NCBI GenBank assembly: GCA_016432725.1
Contig: JACJDG010000003.1
Span: 62,001 to 126,000 of the forward strand
Origin: Streptomyces sp. DHE7-1
GTDB taxonomy: Bacteria; Actinomycetota; Actinomycetes; Streptomycetales; Streptomycetaceae
Direction: 5' to 3'
Length of the DNA stretch: 64,000 nucleotides
The position numbers and the translations under genes were made by a program. A model generated the notes under the pieces. It did no database searches and had not been told where the DNA came from. It saw nothing but the letters and a program-made list of their open reading frames with translations. This document shows positions 1 through 9,314 of this stretch, piece by piece (positions within the stretch are counted from its first letter, which is position 1; each line of letters begins with the position of its first letter).

Positions 1-546
1 CCGTGGTTCGAGGCCATGGGCGAGGAGTACATCGACGAGGCGTTCAGGGCCGCCCACCGGGCCGATCCGAAGGCACGGCTGTTCCTCAACGAGTACGGGG
101 TCGAGGAGGAAGGCGAGCGGTGGGACGCCCTTTACGATCTGGTCAAGCGGCTCAAGGAACGCGGCGTACCGATCGACGGCGTGGGTTTCCAGAACCATGA
201 GTACACACCCGGCGACCGCATCGACCCGGAGACCTTCCGCAGCCATGTGCGGGACCTGGCGGAGCTCAGGGTTCAGGCGCGGGTGTCGGAGATGGACGTC
301 CCCATAGGTGAGGACGAGGAGGACGGGCGGCAGACCCAGGCTGATGAGATGGCGGGCAAGCTGCGGGTCTGCCTGGAGGAGCCGAACTGCACATCGTTCT
401 CCACATGGGGAATAACCGACCGGTACGGTTCCACCGCCGACACCAAGATCTATCCTCCGCGCACGGCCGATTCCCTGCCATGGGACGCAGCCCTGCGGCC
501 GAAGCCGGCGTACGAGCGCCTGCTCGAGACCCTTGACGAGGCGTGA
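1..546 (+). CDS. GH10 endo-1,4-beta-xylanase, C-terminal part (5' end outside window)
   Basis: The reading frame is open from the first base, so the gene starts upstream; 181 codons are visible. Family 10 glycoside hydrolases cut the beta-1,4-xylan backbone, usually after secretion. Visible GH10 hallmarks are the strand with LFLNEYGVEE, the FQNHEY segment, the nucleophile strand RVSEMDVPI (catalytic Glu near position 289), and a late FSTWGITDRYGS segment matching the conserved Trp loop. The end PAYERLLETL is the usual last helix of the barrel, so the 3' end looks complete and no carbohydrate-binding module follows. The acid/base Glu must lie upstream of the window. Confidence 0.85.
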   Translation, partial: PWFEAMGEEYIDEAFRAAHRADPKARLFLNEYGVEEEGERWDALYDLVKRLKERGVPIDGVGFQNHEYTPGDRIDPETFRSHVRDLAELRVQARVSEMDVPIGEDEEDGRQTQADEMAGKLRVCLEEPNCTSFSTWGITDRYGSTADTKIYPPRTADSLPWDAALRPKPAYERLLETLDEA

Positions 547-559
547 GGAATCAAGGCGC

Positions 560-990
560 GATCTCTTGGTTTGGAGATGCTCGCCGGGCCCTGTCCGGCG
601 TCTACGACCCCACCGGTCCGAGGAAGCTGCTGTTCGCGTTCTTCGCGGCGATGGCGGAGACCGAGCGGAGAACAGCTGCGAGTCGACGCTGGAGGGCTCG
701 ACACCGCGGCCCGCAAGGGCAAGCACGGCGGCCGGCCGCCGGTCATCACCGACGACATGCTGCACACCGTGCTCCGGCGCCGCGCGAGCGGCGAGTCCGT
801 CGAGCAGATCCAGCCCGACCTGATCACCCCCACCGGCAAACGCAAGGGACACAACCCTTCGGTGGCCAGCACCTACCGGGCGCTCGCCGAGCACGCCAAG
901 CGCGAGGCGTTCACGGAGGCCGTCGAGCAGGCCCACGCCGCGGCCGAGCCGACCCGGCGGCTCAACGCGCCCAAGCGGCGGCAGGCCGCC
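560..990 (+). pseudogene. Serine recombinase (resolvase/invertase) relic
   Basis: Two frames together give a resolvase-like C-terminal half. The first, to about 665, reads LLFAFFAAMAETER, the end of the catalytic domain. A shifted frame from about 690 reads LDTAARKGKHGGRPPVI, then the helix-turn-helix stretch with SGESVEQIQPDLITPTG and SVASTYRALAEHAKRE. The catalytic serine region is absent, and the frameshift near 670 breaks what remains. It sits directly behind the xylanase gene and probably marks an old mobile-element insertion. The family call is firm; the boundaries are approximate. Confidence 0.65.
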
Positions 991-1059
991 CCGCACCGCC
1001 TTGCGCCGACTGCATCCACGGGCGCTCCCCGGCCGGAGAGCGCCACGGGCAGCCCGGGG

Positions 1060-1716
1060 TCAGCCGCCAGCCGAGCCGACCGAGGCAGAACCGCCGGAGG
1101 TCCAGCCGGAGTTGGACAGCGGCCGGGGGCGCGTGCTGCGCTCGGAGCGCAGCTCCACCACGACCCCTGCCGGACCGAGCAGGGCCGCCAGCGCGTCGGC
1201 GAGCCGCTGCGGGTCGCCGCCGAACGGGAGCGGGGCGATCCGCTCCCGGCCGCCTCGCAGGACGAGTTCCAGCGCGAGCGCGGAGACGGTCGGCTTGCGG
1301 TCCCCCTCGTATGGCTCCACCACCTCGGGCGTCAGCCGCACCTCGCGCAGGGTGTCGACGGGCAGCCAGTCGTCCGGCCTGGCGGCCCGGACCAACCGCA
1401 GGGACGCGGGCACCCCGGCCGGCGAGAACTCCACCCGCAGGATGCGCCGGGCCCGGGAATAGGCCACCGCCGGCCAGCCGAGCAGGTACTCCAGCCCGGC
1501 GATCACCCCCACCACCACGAACACGGTCGACGCCCGCGCCCCGGCCAGCGCCATCCAGAAGGCGACGAGCAGGGTCGGCACGACCAGGGCGAGCGGAGTG
1601 AACAGCGCCGGCCCCGCCGAGGTCAGCGCGATCCGCGCCGGCCCGGCCGGCGAGCCGCCGCGCAGGATCAGATCCGTCGAGTCGGGACCTTGTCTGAGCA
1701 TGGGACCGGTGGCCAT
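1060..1716 (-). CDS. Two-segment membrane protein of unknown function
   Basis: The 218-residue protein starts at the ATG at 1716 (MATGPMLRQG). Two adjacent hydrophobic segments at about residues 35-75 (LALVVPTLLVAFWMALAG, then STVFVVVGVIAGLEYLLG) form a hairpin membrane anchor. A soluble domain follows, with alternating hydrophobic strands (VAYSRARRILRVEFSPAGV, LREVRLTPEVVEPYEG, ALALELVLRGG) like a PH-type bacterial domain. The Ser/Arg-rich tail after residue 195 is low complexity and may be out of frame. I cannot assign a function. Confidence 0.6.
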   Translation of the reverse strand: MATGPMLRQGPDSTDLILRGGSPAGPARIALTSAGPALFTPLALVVPTLLVAFWMALAGARASTVFVVVGVIAGLEYLLGWPAVAYSRARRILRVEFSPAGVPASLRLVRAARPDDWLPVDTLREVRLTPEVVEPYEGDRKPTVSALALELVLRGGRERIAPLPFGGDPQRLADALAALLGPAGVVVELRSERSTRPRPLSNSGWTSGGSASVGSAGG

Positions 1717-1758
1717 GCATCCAGCGTAGGACCGGTCCGCAAGAGCGCCTCGACCCCC

Positions 1759-2007
1759 TCACGGCCGCCGTCCTGCCGGGCCTGCTGGTGTCCCCCGGAC
1801 CGCCGGGCAGCCCGCCGCCGCATTCCGGGCCTTCCGGGCCTTGGCCCGGGTGGTGACCTGGGCCAGGCCGGTGGACGCGACGAAGGCGAAGCGGACTGGG
1901 GTGACGTGCGGGGTGCCGTCGCGGCGGAGGGTGGTGAAGGTGGCCGGGTATGGGCGAGTGAGGAACGCCCGCATGTCGAACGGGAGTTCGGCAGTCGCCT
2001 GGCTCAC
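1759..2007 (-). pseudogene. Truncated PPOX-class flavin/F420 oxidoreductase
   Basis: Only the first strands of a pyridoxamine-5'-phosphate-oxidase-like fold are present: FLTRPYPATFTTLRRDGTPH followed by VTPVRFAFVASTGLAQVTTR. The frame then degenerates into Ala/Gly/Pro-rich sequence and stops at 82 residues, whereas family members are usually 130-150 residues. Its ATG overlaps the stop codon of the upstream oxidoreductase gene (ATGA, 2004-2007), so the two were translationally coupled. In Streptomyces such small enzymes reduce or oxidise substrates with F420 or FMN. The missing C-terminal half should make it inactive. Confidence 0.6.
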
Positions 2008-2696
2008 TTCTTCTTCACGCCCTCATTCCAGATCAGCTTGGCGATATTCGGCTTCACGGCCGTGGTGATGACGCCCATGGCTGTCCGGACGTACCGCCGT
2101 TCCTTCAGCTCGCGCAGCATGCTCGCGGCGAGGTCGGCGCGGGCGGTGAAGACGCCGTCGGCGCTGGTCTCGGCGGTGTGGTACGCCGTGACGACAGGGT
2201 TCTCGAACAGGCCCGAGGGTCGAACGAGGGTCCAGTCGAGGCTGCTCTGACGGATCACGTCCTCCATACGGCGCATGTCCTCGTGAAGGGTGCGGCCCAG
2301 GCGCCGGTTCACCAGCGGGTCGAGCACATGGTTGAAGAAGTGCGCGCCGGTGGGACGCCAGTTCGGGTCGGCGATGCTGGAGCTGACGGCGAGAAGTCGC
2401 TTGATGCCGTGGCGGGCCATAGCCCCGGTGATGGCCGTGGCGCTCGCCGAGTACGTGGTGATGGTCTCCTTGCTGAAGCGTGCGCCCAGCGCGGACAGGA
2501 CGGCGTCCGTCCCGCCGAGCGCGGCATCGACGGCCGCCGGATCGGTGGCGTCGGCGACGGCCGCGGTGAGGCCGGTCCGCGCGGGCAGGGAGCCGGGGCG
2601 GCGGGTCACGGCAACGACCTGGTGGCCGGCGGCCAGGGCCTGCTCGGTGAGGTGGCGGCCGGTCGGTCCATTGGCGCCAAAGACTGCGATGCGCAT
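2004..2696 (-). CDS. NAD(P)-binding oxidoreductase (NmrA-like atypical SDR)
   Basis: The 230-residue protein opens with the dinucleotide-binding motif FGANGPTGRHL and then VVAVTRRPGSL, where the Arg pair suggests NADP(H) preference. DAVLSALGA and LLAVSSS follow, as in atypical short-chain dehydrogenases that lack the canonical YxxxK pair. The C-terminal DWTLVRPSGLFENP is typical of NAD(P)H-binding (NmrA/YwnB-like) proteins. It is divergent from a TetR gene with 76 bp between the starts and overlaps the downstream PPOX relic by 4 bp. The TetR protein probably represses it. The substrate is unknown. Confidence 0.85.
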   Translation of the reverse strand: MRIAVFGANGPTGRHLTEQALAAGHQVVAVTRRPGSLPARTGLTAAVADATDPAAVDAALGGTDAVLSALGARFSKETITTYSASATAITGAMARHGIKRLLAVSSSIADPNWRPTGAHFFNHVLDPLVNRRLGRTLHEDMRRMEDVIRQSSLDWTLVRPSGLFENPVVTAYHTAETSADGVFTARADLAASMLRELKERRYVRTAMGVITTAVKPNIAKLIWNEGVKKK

Positions 2697-2763
2697 GATG
2701 TCGGGTCATCCCTTCGTGTGTTTCCCGGAACGCCCTTGACTGTGTTGATCACGAAGCACAAGC

Positions 2764-2773
2764 TCAACGTTGA
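2764..2773. promoter_or_regulatory. Palindrome at the TetR start codon
   Basis: TCAACGTTGA is a perfect 10-bp palindrome that runs into the TetR start codon. It lies between the divergent oxidoreductase and TetR starts, where an autoregulatory operator would be expected. A longer dyad is not evident, so this is only a candidate. Confidence 0.3.
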
Positions 2774-3429
2774 TGAATAACGCCGCCCTCGCACCCGCCC
2801 GCACCCGAGGCCGCCCTCGCGGCAACCCGCCGACCCGCCAGGTGATCGTGTCGGCGGCCCGCGGGTTGTTCCTGGAGCACGGGTATAGGCGCACCACCGT
2901 GCGTGCGGTGGCCAGGGCGGCCGGGGTCGATCCGGCGCTGATCGCCTACCACTTCGGCTCAAAAAAGGGCCTGTTCGCAGAGGTGATGCAGTTCCAGTGC
3001 GCCAACGCACTGGCGGTGGACGACGTCCTCGGCGGCGACCCGGCCACCCTCCCCGACCGCCTGATCGACGCGGTCACGGATCTATGGGAGGACGACGACT
3101 TCCAGCAGCTCACCAGCCAGGGCGACGAGGCCGCCGAAGTGATCCGCGAATACCTGGAACACGAGTTGCTGACCCGGCTTGTTGAATTTCTCGGTGGCCG
3201 GGACGCGACCGCCCGCGCCACGGCCGTGGTGACGATCCTCGGCGGCCTCATCTACACCCGCTACGTCAACCCCTTGCCTACCCCCGCCGCCCTCACCCCG
3301 TCCGAAACCCGCCACATCCTTGTCCCGGCACTGCGCACAGCTCTGGCCCCGAGGCTGCGCACCCCGGCAACCGCCAGAGCAGGCCGTCGAGGCTCGCCGA
3401 CCTCCGCTGGAGGCGCTGTCCGGCATTGA
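2773..3429 (+). CDS. TetR/AcrR family transcriptional regulator
   Basis: This one-component repressor has an N-terminal helix-turn-helix at residues 18-65 (ARGLFLEHGYRRTTVRAVA, then AGVDPALIAYHFGSKKGLFA), the classic TetR signature. The all-helical C-terminal domain (residues 66-190) would bind an unknown ligand. The ATG at 2773 is used; a TTG codon immediately before it is also possible. The last 30 residues are Arg/Gly-rich and poorly conserved in character. It is divergent from the NmrA-like oxidoreductase, its most likely target. Confidence 0.85.
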   Translation: MNNAALAPARTRGRPRGNPPTRQVIVSAARGLFLEHGYRRTTVRAVARAAGVDPALIAYHFGSKKGLFAEVMQFQCANALAVDDVLGGDPATLPDRLIDAVTDLWEDDDFQQLTSQGDEAAEVIREYLEHELLTRLVEFLGGRDATARATAVVTILGGLIYTRYVNPLPTPAALTPSETRHILVPALRTALAPRLRTPATARAGRRGSPTSAGGAVRH

Positions 3430-3706
3430 CCACCTCTGCACCTGCGATGCGGGGGCTGCGGCTGGTCCGTGCTGCGTGCCTTCTTCACGTTCCCACCCGA
3501 TGAAATCTGACCTGTGGCGTCCGTGAAGCGGACATATCGCATACATATCCCGGTCTGCGTGCGCGGTGCGGCAAATGCGGCCCGGCCGGATCAACGCGCA
3601 CGAAACCGTAGTCCAGTACTCGTCGGCCTTCGCCAGACGCTCCACGCTCACCGGCGAACTCCTCGCGGGGTGCGGCGACCGCCGCACCCGCAGCCGTGCC
3701 GAGGCC

Positions 3707-5430
3707 TCAGGGCATCATCTCGTACGCCCCGGAGAGTGCCTCGACGCGCTGCCAGACGCGCTCCGAACGCGCCTCGTCGACCGCCGGGCGCCGGACGGCA
3801 CCGAGTGCCCAGAGCTGCTGCTCCTCGGTTGCGGAGTCCTTGCCGTGCAACTCGACAGCGTGCGCGGAGAAGTCACGTACGAGGACGGCGAACAGTTCGT
3901 CGAGGACGTCCTCCTCGACGCCGGCCAGGGCCGCCTGCTCCAGGACCAGCTGCCCGTGGACGACGAGCGCGAAGAGCTGCCCGACGGCGAGGAGGAGGTC
4001 GAGGTCCCGGCTCTGCTCCTCGCCGGGAGCGGCCGTGCGTACGAACTCGCACAGCGCGTCGGCCTGTTCACGGAACCGGGCAACGTTGGGCAGGTGGGCA
4101 TAGGTGTCGAAGGCCGGCCGCCAGTCGTGGAAGCGCACCGAGCCGAGGCCGCGGGCCGGGCCCTGGCGGAAGAGGAAGTCGTCGTCGGCCGCGTCGAGGC
4201 GGGTCGGGACGGGCTCGTAGGCGACCGGCTCGAGGAGGTGGTTCCGCATGAACTTGAGGATCAGTGCCAGGTTGACGTGGACGGTGCCCTCCAGCTTCGG
4301 CAGGCTGCGGATCTCGACGGCGGCCTGGGCGAAGTAGTTGTCCCTCTCGAAGCCCTTGGCGGCGATGACGTCCCACATCAGGTCGATGACCTTCTCGCCC
4401 TCGGTGGTCACCTTCATCTTCGTCATCGGGTTGAAGAGGAGGTAGCGGCGGTCGTCGGGGCCCGCGGTGCGGAAGTAGTCGACGGCGCGGTCGCTGAACA
4501 GCTTCATGCCGACGAGCCGGACGTACGCGTCGGCCAACTCGCGCCGCACGTGCGGGAAGGCGGTGACGGGGCGGCCGTAGAGGATGCGGTTCTGCGCATG
4601 GGTGACGGCCTCGTACATGGCGTGCTCGCAGATGCCTATCGAGGCGGTGCACAGGTTGAACTTGCCTACGTTGACGGTGTTCAGGGCGGCGTCGAAGGCT
4701 GCTCGGCCGGTGTGCAGGACGTCTTCCGGAGCTACGGGGTAGTCCTCGAGGTGGAACTCGCTGACGTACTTCGAGGAATCGACGACGTTCTTGACCAGGT
4801 GGTAAGCCGGGTGGCGGCTGTCGGCGGCGAAGAAGACGTAGCCGTCGGGGCCCTCGACATCGGTGCGGCGGCCGAAGACGGAGACGAGCCCGGCGGCGTT
4901 GCCGTTGCCGATGTAGTACTTGGAGCCCGTGGCCCGGAAGCCGCCCGTGCCGTCCGGTTCCAGGAGCATGTCGGTGGAGTAGATGTCGGCGCCGTGGGTC
5001 TTCTCGGACAGGCCGAAGGCGAAGACCTCCCCTGGGAGAGCAGTTCGGCGGCACGGGCGCGGGCGGCGGGGTTGTCGCTCTGCCAGACGGGGCCGAGGCC
5101 GAGGATGGTGACCTGCCAGGCGTACCAGTAGTCGAGGCCGTAGAAGCCGAGAATTTCATTGAGGGCGGCGATGCGGGCGGTGTCCCAGCGCTTGTCGCTC
5201 TCGCCCTCTGCGGCGGCGGAGGCAGGGGTGAGGAAGGTCGCGAAGAGGCCCTCCTTGGCGGCGAAGGCGAGGAAGTCACCGAGCCAGGCGCGGGTCCGGT
5301 AGTCCTCGATCAACCGGCGCTTGCCTCGCTCTTCGAACCAGTCGACGGCGGCGCGCAGCAGCCTGCGGGTCTCGGGGTCGAAGTGCGCGGGGTCGTAGGT
5401 GCGCGGGTTGAAGAGCAGCGCGTCGGTCAC
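3707..5430 (-). pseudogene. Acyl-CoA dehydrogenase family protein, split by one frameshift
   Basis: Two overlapping frames form one protein of about 570 residues. The first part (GTG at 5430, Shine-Dalgarno AAAGGCGG just upstream) reads VTDALLFNPRTYDP and continues through AALNEILGFYGLDYWYAW to ELLSQG. Adding one G to the run complementary to 5029-5032 restores EVFAFGLSEKTHG and joins the second part, which has GSKYYIGNGNAAG, the flavin-domain core. Family members oxidise acyl-CoA esters to enoyl-CoA with FAD. The long C-terminal helical region resembles the enlarged actinobacterial forms. It lies 78 bp downstream of the PadR gene on the same strand. Confidence 0.75.
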
Positions 5431-5508
5431 GGGTGCCGCCTTTCGGCTGGGACGGGTGAGGGTGGGTCCGGGCACGGTCACGGTCCCGGTGAGGGCCTTC
5501 TTGGCCGG

Positions 5509-6066
5509 TCAGTGATCGGCGTCGAAGCGGGCGAGTGTGGCGAGGACGTCGTCGAGCCAGGCGATCATCATGCGTTCGTAGGCGATGCCGCCGCGCAGTA
5601 CGACGTGCTGGAGTTCCCGTTCGGCGTCGAGCGGACCGTCCGCCGGGGGTTCCCCGAAGTCGCGGGACTCGCCCGCGAGGTAGTGGGCGAGGCGGTCGGT
5701 GTGTGCCTGCCGGTGACGCTCGACCTCGTTGATCAGGGCGGCCGGATCGTCGAAGGCGGCGCCCCGGATCTTCACCGCCAGGTCGTGCCGCACGCTCTCC
5801 GGCTCGGTCGGTTCGCTCAGCCACGCAGAGAGCGCTTCCCGTCCGGGCTGGGCAACGGAGTATTCCTTCTTGTCGGGACGACCGTGTTGCGGGACGTCCC
5901 GGACGTCGATCCAGCGGTCGCTCTCCATCCGCTTGAGTACGCGGTAGATCTGCTGGTGGGTGGCGGTCCAGAAGTACCCGATGGACCGCTCGAACCGCCG
6001 GGCCAACTCGTAACCGGAACCCGGCTTCTCCAGCAGGGAGACGAGGATCGCGTGCTCGAGCGCCAT
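5509..6066 (-). CDS. PadR family transcriptional regulator
   Basis: The 185-residue protein starts at the ATG at 6066 (MALEHAILVSLLEKPGSGYE), where PadR proteins normally begin; a 12-residue longer start at 6102 would overlap the operator. The winged helix covers residues 1-80 (TATHQQIYRVLKRMESDRWI, then RPDKKEYSVAQPG). The C-terminal Vir_act_alpha_C-like helices (VERHRQAHTDRLAHYL) dimerise the protein. It is followed by the acyl-CoA dehydrogenase gene and preceded on the same strand by an acyl-CoA oxidase-like gene, so it probably controls this lipid-oxidation block in response to a small ligand. Confidence 0.88.
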   Translation of the reverse strand: MALEHAILVSLLEKPGSGYELARRFERSIGYFWTATHQQIYRVLKRMESDRWIDVRDVPQHGRPDKKEYSVAQPGREALSAWLSEPTEPESVRHDLAVKIRGAAFDDPAALINEVERHRQAHTDRLAHYLAGESRDFGEPPADGPLDAERELQHVVLRGGIAYERMMIAWLDDVLATLARFDADH

Positions 6067-6079
6067 GCGCACGATCCTC

Positions 6080-6099
6080 CTATGCACCTCGTTGCATAG
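6080..6099. promoter_or_regulatory. Inverted repeat upstream of padR-type gene
   Basis: CTATGCA and TGCATAG are perfect 7-bp arms separated by CCTCGT, ending 13 bp from the PadR start. An overlapping dyad GTTGC-ATA-GCAAC lies at 6091-6103. The position and ATGCA core suit an autoregulatory PadR operator. Confidence 0.5.
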
Positions 6100-6349
6100 C
6101 AACGCTGCCTCGGTGAGACACGGCTCACCCGGGCCAGGTCGCGCAGATCATTGCCGACGGCAGGATGCCGAGGCCGGGCAAGCCCGACCCCGTAACCGCC
6201 GGTGGCCGCCGTGCGCGAGGGCTCGCCCTGATGGAACCGCCCGGCGGGTCAGGAACGGTCCGCCGAAAATGTCGTGCAGCTGGGGCCGTAGACCCGGCCG
6301 TCCATGTGATCCGCAGCCGTCGTCGTCGCCGCGCTGCTCGTCCCTGCCG

Positions 6350-8315
6350 TCAGTCGACGGGCCCGACCAGGTCCGGTGCTCGCAGGACAGGAGCCGGGAT
6401 GCCCCAGGCGTCGACGAGGTCGACGGCGAGGGGGCGCACCTTGCGGCAGAGGTCGTTCACCTCGCGGCTGATCGCCTTGGACCGCTGGACCGTCAGCCGG
6501 CCGTGCTCCATGAACCAGGCGCGGTCGGCTTCGATGGTCGAGAGCGCGAACAGGTCGCACAGTAGGCCCAGGGCATCCTTCTCTGTGCCTTCGGGAAGAG
6601 CCCGCACCTTGTCGACGAAGGCCTCCGTGACCAGCCGTTCGACGTGGGCCCGGGCGAGGGCGATGACGTGGTCCTGGATCAGCGAGAAAACCTCGCCGGG
6701 CTCGTCCTGCTGGATGCCGCGCTTCATGCGGCGGGCGAGGCCGGCGAGCATGTGCTCCTCGCGGAAGCGGACCATGGCCAGGTGGTACTCCGAGTCGAGG
6801 AGTCCAGCTTCCCGGTCCCATGCGTCACCCCCGGGCAGCAGGTCGCGGACACGTTCGAGGAGTTTGTGCGCCGAGGTCCGCTCGATGACGGTCTCGACGG
6901 CGAGACCGGTGACGTAGCGGACCATACCGAGCTGGTCGAGGTCCTCGAACTCGGTCGCGTGGTCGGTGAGCAGGCCCTTGGCCACGAGCTGGAGGAGCAC
7001 GTGGTTGTCGCCCTCGAAGGTGGTGAAGACGTCGCTGTCCCGTTTGAGGGCGGCGAAGCGGTTCCGGGCAAGGTAGCCCGCGCCGCCGCACGCCTCGCGG
7101 CACTCCTGGACGACGCGGGTGGCGTGCCAGGTGGCGAGTGCCTTGATGCCGGCGGCTCGCGATTCAAGGCGGCGCCGTGCCTGCGGGTCGTTTTCGATGC
7201 TGGAGAAGACCTCGTGCAACTGGGCTCGTACGACGTCCTGGGCGAAGTGCAGCGCGTAGGTGCGGGCGAGGAGGGGAGCAACCGGCGCTGGTGGAGGCCG
7301 TAGTCGAGGAGTACCTGTTCCTCGGTGTCCCGGGACGATGTGAACTGGCGCCGCCGGTCGGCATACTTGGTGGCGACCGCAAGTGCGACCTTGGCGACGC
7401 TGACTCCGGCTCCGGCAACGCTGACTCGGCCCTGCACGAGGGTGCCGAGCATGGTGAAGAAGCGTCGGTCGGGGTTCTCGATGGCGCTCTCATAGCGACC
7501 TTCGGGGGTGATCTGGGCGAAGCGGTCGAGGAGCGCCTCGCGGGGGACGCGTACCCCGTCGAAGCGGATGCGTCCGTTGTCGACGCCGTTGAGGCCCATC
7601 TTCCGGCCGTCGTCCTCTATGGCGACACCGGGCAGGACCCGGCCGTCCGACCGTAGGGGAACGATGAAGGCGTGGACTCCCTCGGTCCGGCCGTCCACCT
7701 CCAGCTGGGCGAAGACGACGGCGAGTTCGGCGTGGCGGGCGGCGTTGCCTATGTAGTCCTTGCGGGCTTGGTCGTCGGGAGTGGTGAGGACGAACTCCCG
7801 GTTCTCGGGGTCGTAGCGGGCGATGGTGCCGAGCGCCTGGACGTTGGAACCGTGACCCACCTCGGTCATGGCGAAGCAGCCCATCAGCTCTCCGGTGACG
7901 AGGCGGGCAGGTAGGTCTTGTGGTGGTGGTCGGTGCCGAGATGCAGGATGGCTCCGCCGAAGAGCCCGAACTGGACGCCGACCTTCACGAGGACGGAGAG
8001 GTCGCCGAATGCCAGGGTCTCGAAGGCGGCGATCGACGCGCCGACGTCGTCGCCGCCGCCGTACGCGCCTGGGAAGCCCATACCCGTCTGACCGGTCGCG
8101 GCCAACTGGACGACGACATCGCGGACCCTCTCACGGAACGCGTCGATGCCGAACGCGTCGGCCTCGTCGAGGACGGCGGCATGGGTGACCAGGTTGGTCC
8201 GGACGAGGTCCCGGATCCCGGCGTACTCGCCGTCGAGGACGGCGGTGAGGGCCGGGACGTCGATCTCGGGCTGAAGCCGGCCGCCGGCAGGGGCGGAGCT
8301 GTTCTCGGTTGCCAT
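6350..8315 (-). pseudogene. Acyl-CoA oxidase/dehydrogenase-like flavoprotein with two frameshifts
   Basis: Three consecutive frames make one protein of about 655 residues. The ATG at 8315 starts the N-terminal helical domain, ending in GQTGMGFPGAYGGGDDVGA. After a one-base loss near 7902 comes the flavin domain (MGCFAMTEVGHGSNV, HAFIVPLRSDG, GRIRFDGVRVPREALLDRF). After a second loss in the run at 7273-7276 comes the C-terminal part (ECREACGGAGYLARNRF, TFEGDNHVLLQLVAKGLL). Those motifs match peroxisomal-type acyl-CoA oxidases, which pass electrons to oxygen. Each missing base is in a C/G run. The true protein may be intact. Confidence 0.75.
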
Positions 8316-8879
8316 GCCGCTTCGCTACCCCGAGCCGCGACGATCAACCGACGCGACCGTGGCGCCGAGCGCGGTCGGCGCGGGGCGCGGGACCGCGGGA
8401 CCGCGGCAGGAGGGTGTCAGTCTGCAGGAGTACATCCTGTCGGCGGCCACGCGCCTCTGCCCGCCGCGTCAACGTCTGGGAGGCGACCCCGCACGGGCCC
8501 CACGCAGAAAGGGACCGATCTCGTCCATGACCATCACTCGACGGCCGCTCCAGTGACGGCCGACCAGACGCGGGCCCTGGTGAAGAAATCAGCTCGGATG
8601 GATGGGCCGTGGCCAAGTCGGCCGCCCCCACTGGGCCTCGCGCGGCCTTCCAGGTACTCCTGCGGCTTCGCGGCCTACTGGTGGGCCTGGACGGCGGCGG
8701 CCTGCTGCGCCGGGGTGAGGACTTCGTCCCTGCCCGGGTGGCGAGCACGTACTGGCACCCCTGGAATGCGACCGCTGGGGCGTCCTGGCACTTCTCATCG
8801 GCGTCCCCTTGGGACTTCTGGCGCACCGGCTCGGGCCCCGGCACATCCTGGTCCCTCTCACCCTCGTCAGCGGTATCGC
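8316..8879. other. No intact gene; scrambled fragments
   Basis: The stretch holds short coherent pieces in different frames, for example a hydrophobic strip near 8765-8870 (WGVLALLIGVPLGLLAHRLG on the plus strand) that looks like part of a membrane protein. No start, stop and frame combination makes a convincing gene. Confidence 0.4.
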
Positions 8880-9300
8880 CACACCACCGCCCGCTACGCC
8901 GACGTCTGCGACCTGCTGACCCACGAGCAGGTCGCCCGCGCCGAGCGCGACCGCCTGCTGCACCAGGTCGAGCTGCGCTGGGAGGCACTCAGCGCCGCGA
9001 CCGCGTGGCTGGCCGCCCACCACGCCCACGTCCTCGCGGTCGACGATGCCCGCATCGCCATCGACATGTGGCGCGAGCGCGCCCAGGCCGCCCTCCGCCG
9101 CCCGTTCTACTGCTCCTCGCCCCGGGACGAGGCCGCCTACCGCCAGATCCAGGAGGCCGGACACCCCGCACTGGAGCAGGAGCTGGCCGGCCTTGACCAG
9201 ACGCCGGCGCAGACCGCCGAGCAGCTGCGCGCCCACCCCACGACGGCGACCCGGCGTACGCTCTCACCTGGCCGGACCAGCCGCCAGTGGCTCAGCGCAG
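8880..9300 (+). pseudogene. Fragment of an unidentified helical protein
   Basis: A frame from about 8880 reads TTARYADVCDLLTHEQVA, then RLLHQVELRWEALSAATAWL and a long Ala/Glu/Arg-rich helical region ending HPALEQELAGLDQTPAQTAE. It has the codon use of real Streptomyces coding sequence but no plausible start, and it runs into unrelated sequence at about 9290. The helical content with charged repeats could be coiled coil. I do not recognise the family. The preceding membrane-protein scrap may belong to the same lost gene or mobile element. Confidence 0.4.
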
Positions 9301-9314
9301 CGGCAGGTACGGTT

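Noticed and set aside
3566..5131. A 521-codon open frame on the plus strand opposite the acyl-CoA dehydrogenase
   Set aside because: It is antisense to a gene with clear family motifs and consists of Val/Glu/Gly-rich sequence typical of the complementary frame in high-GC DNA.
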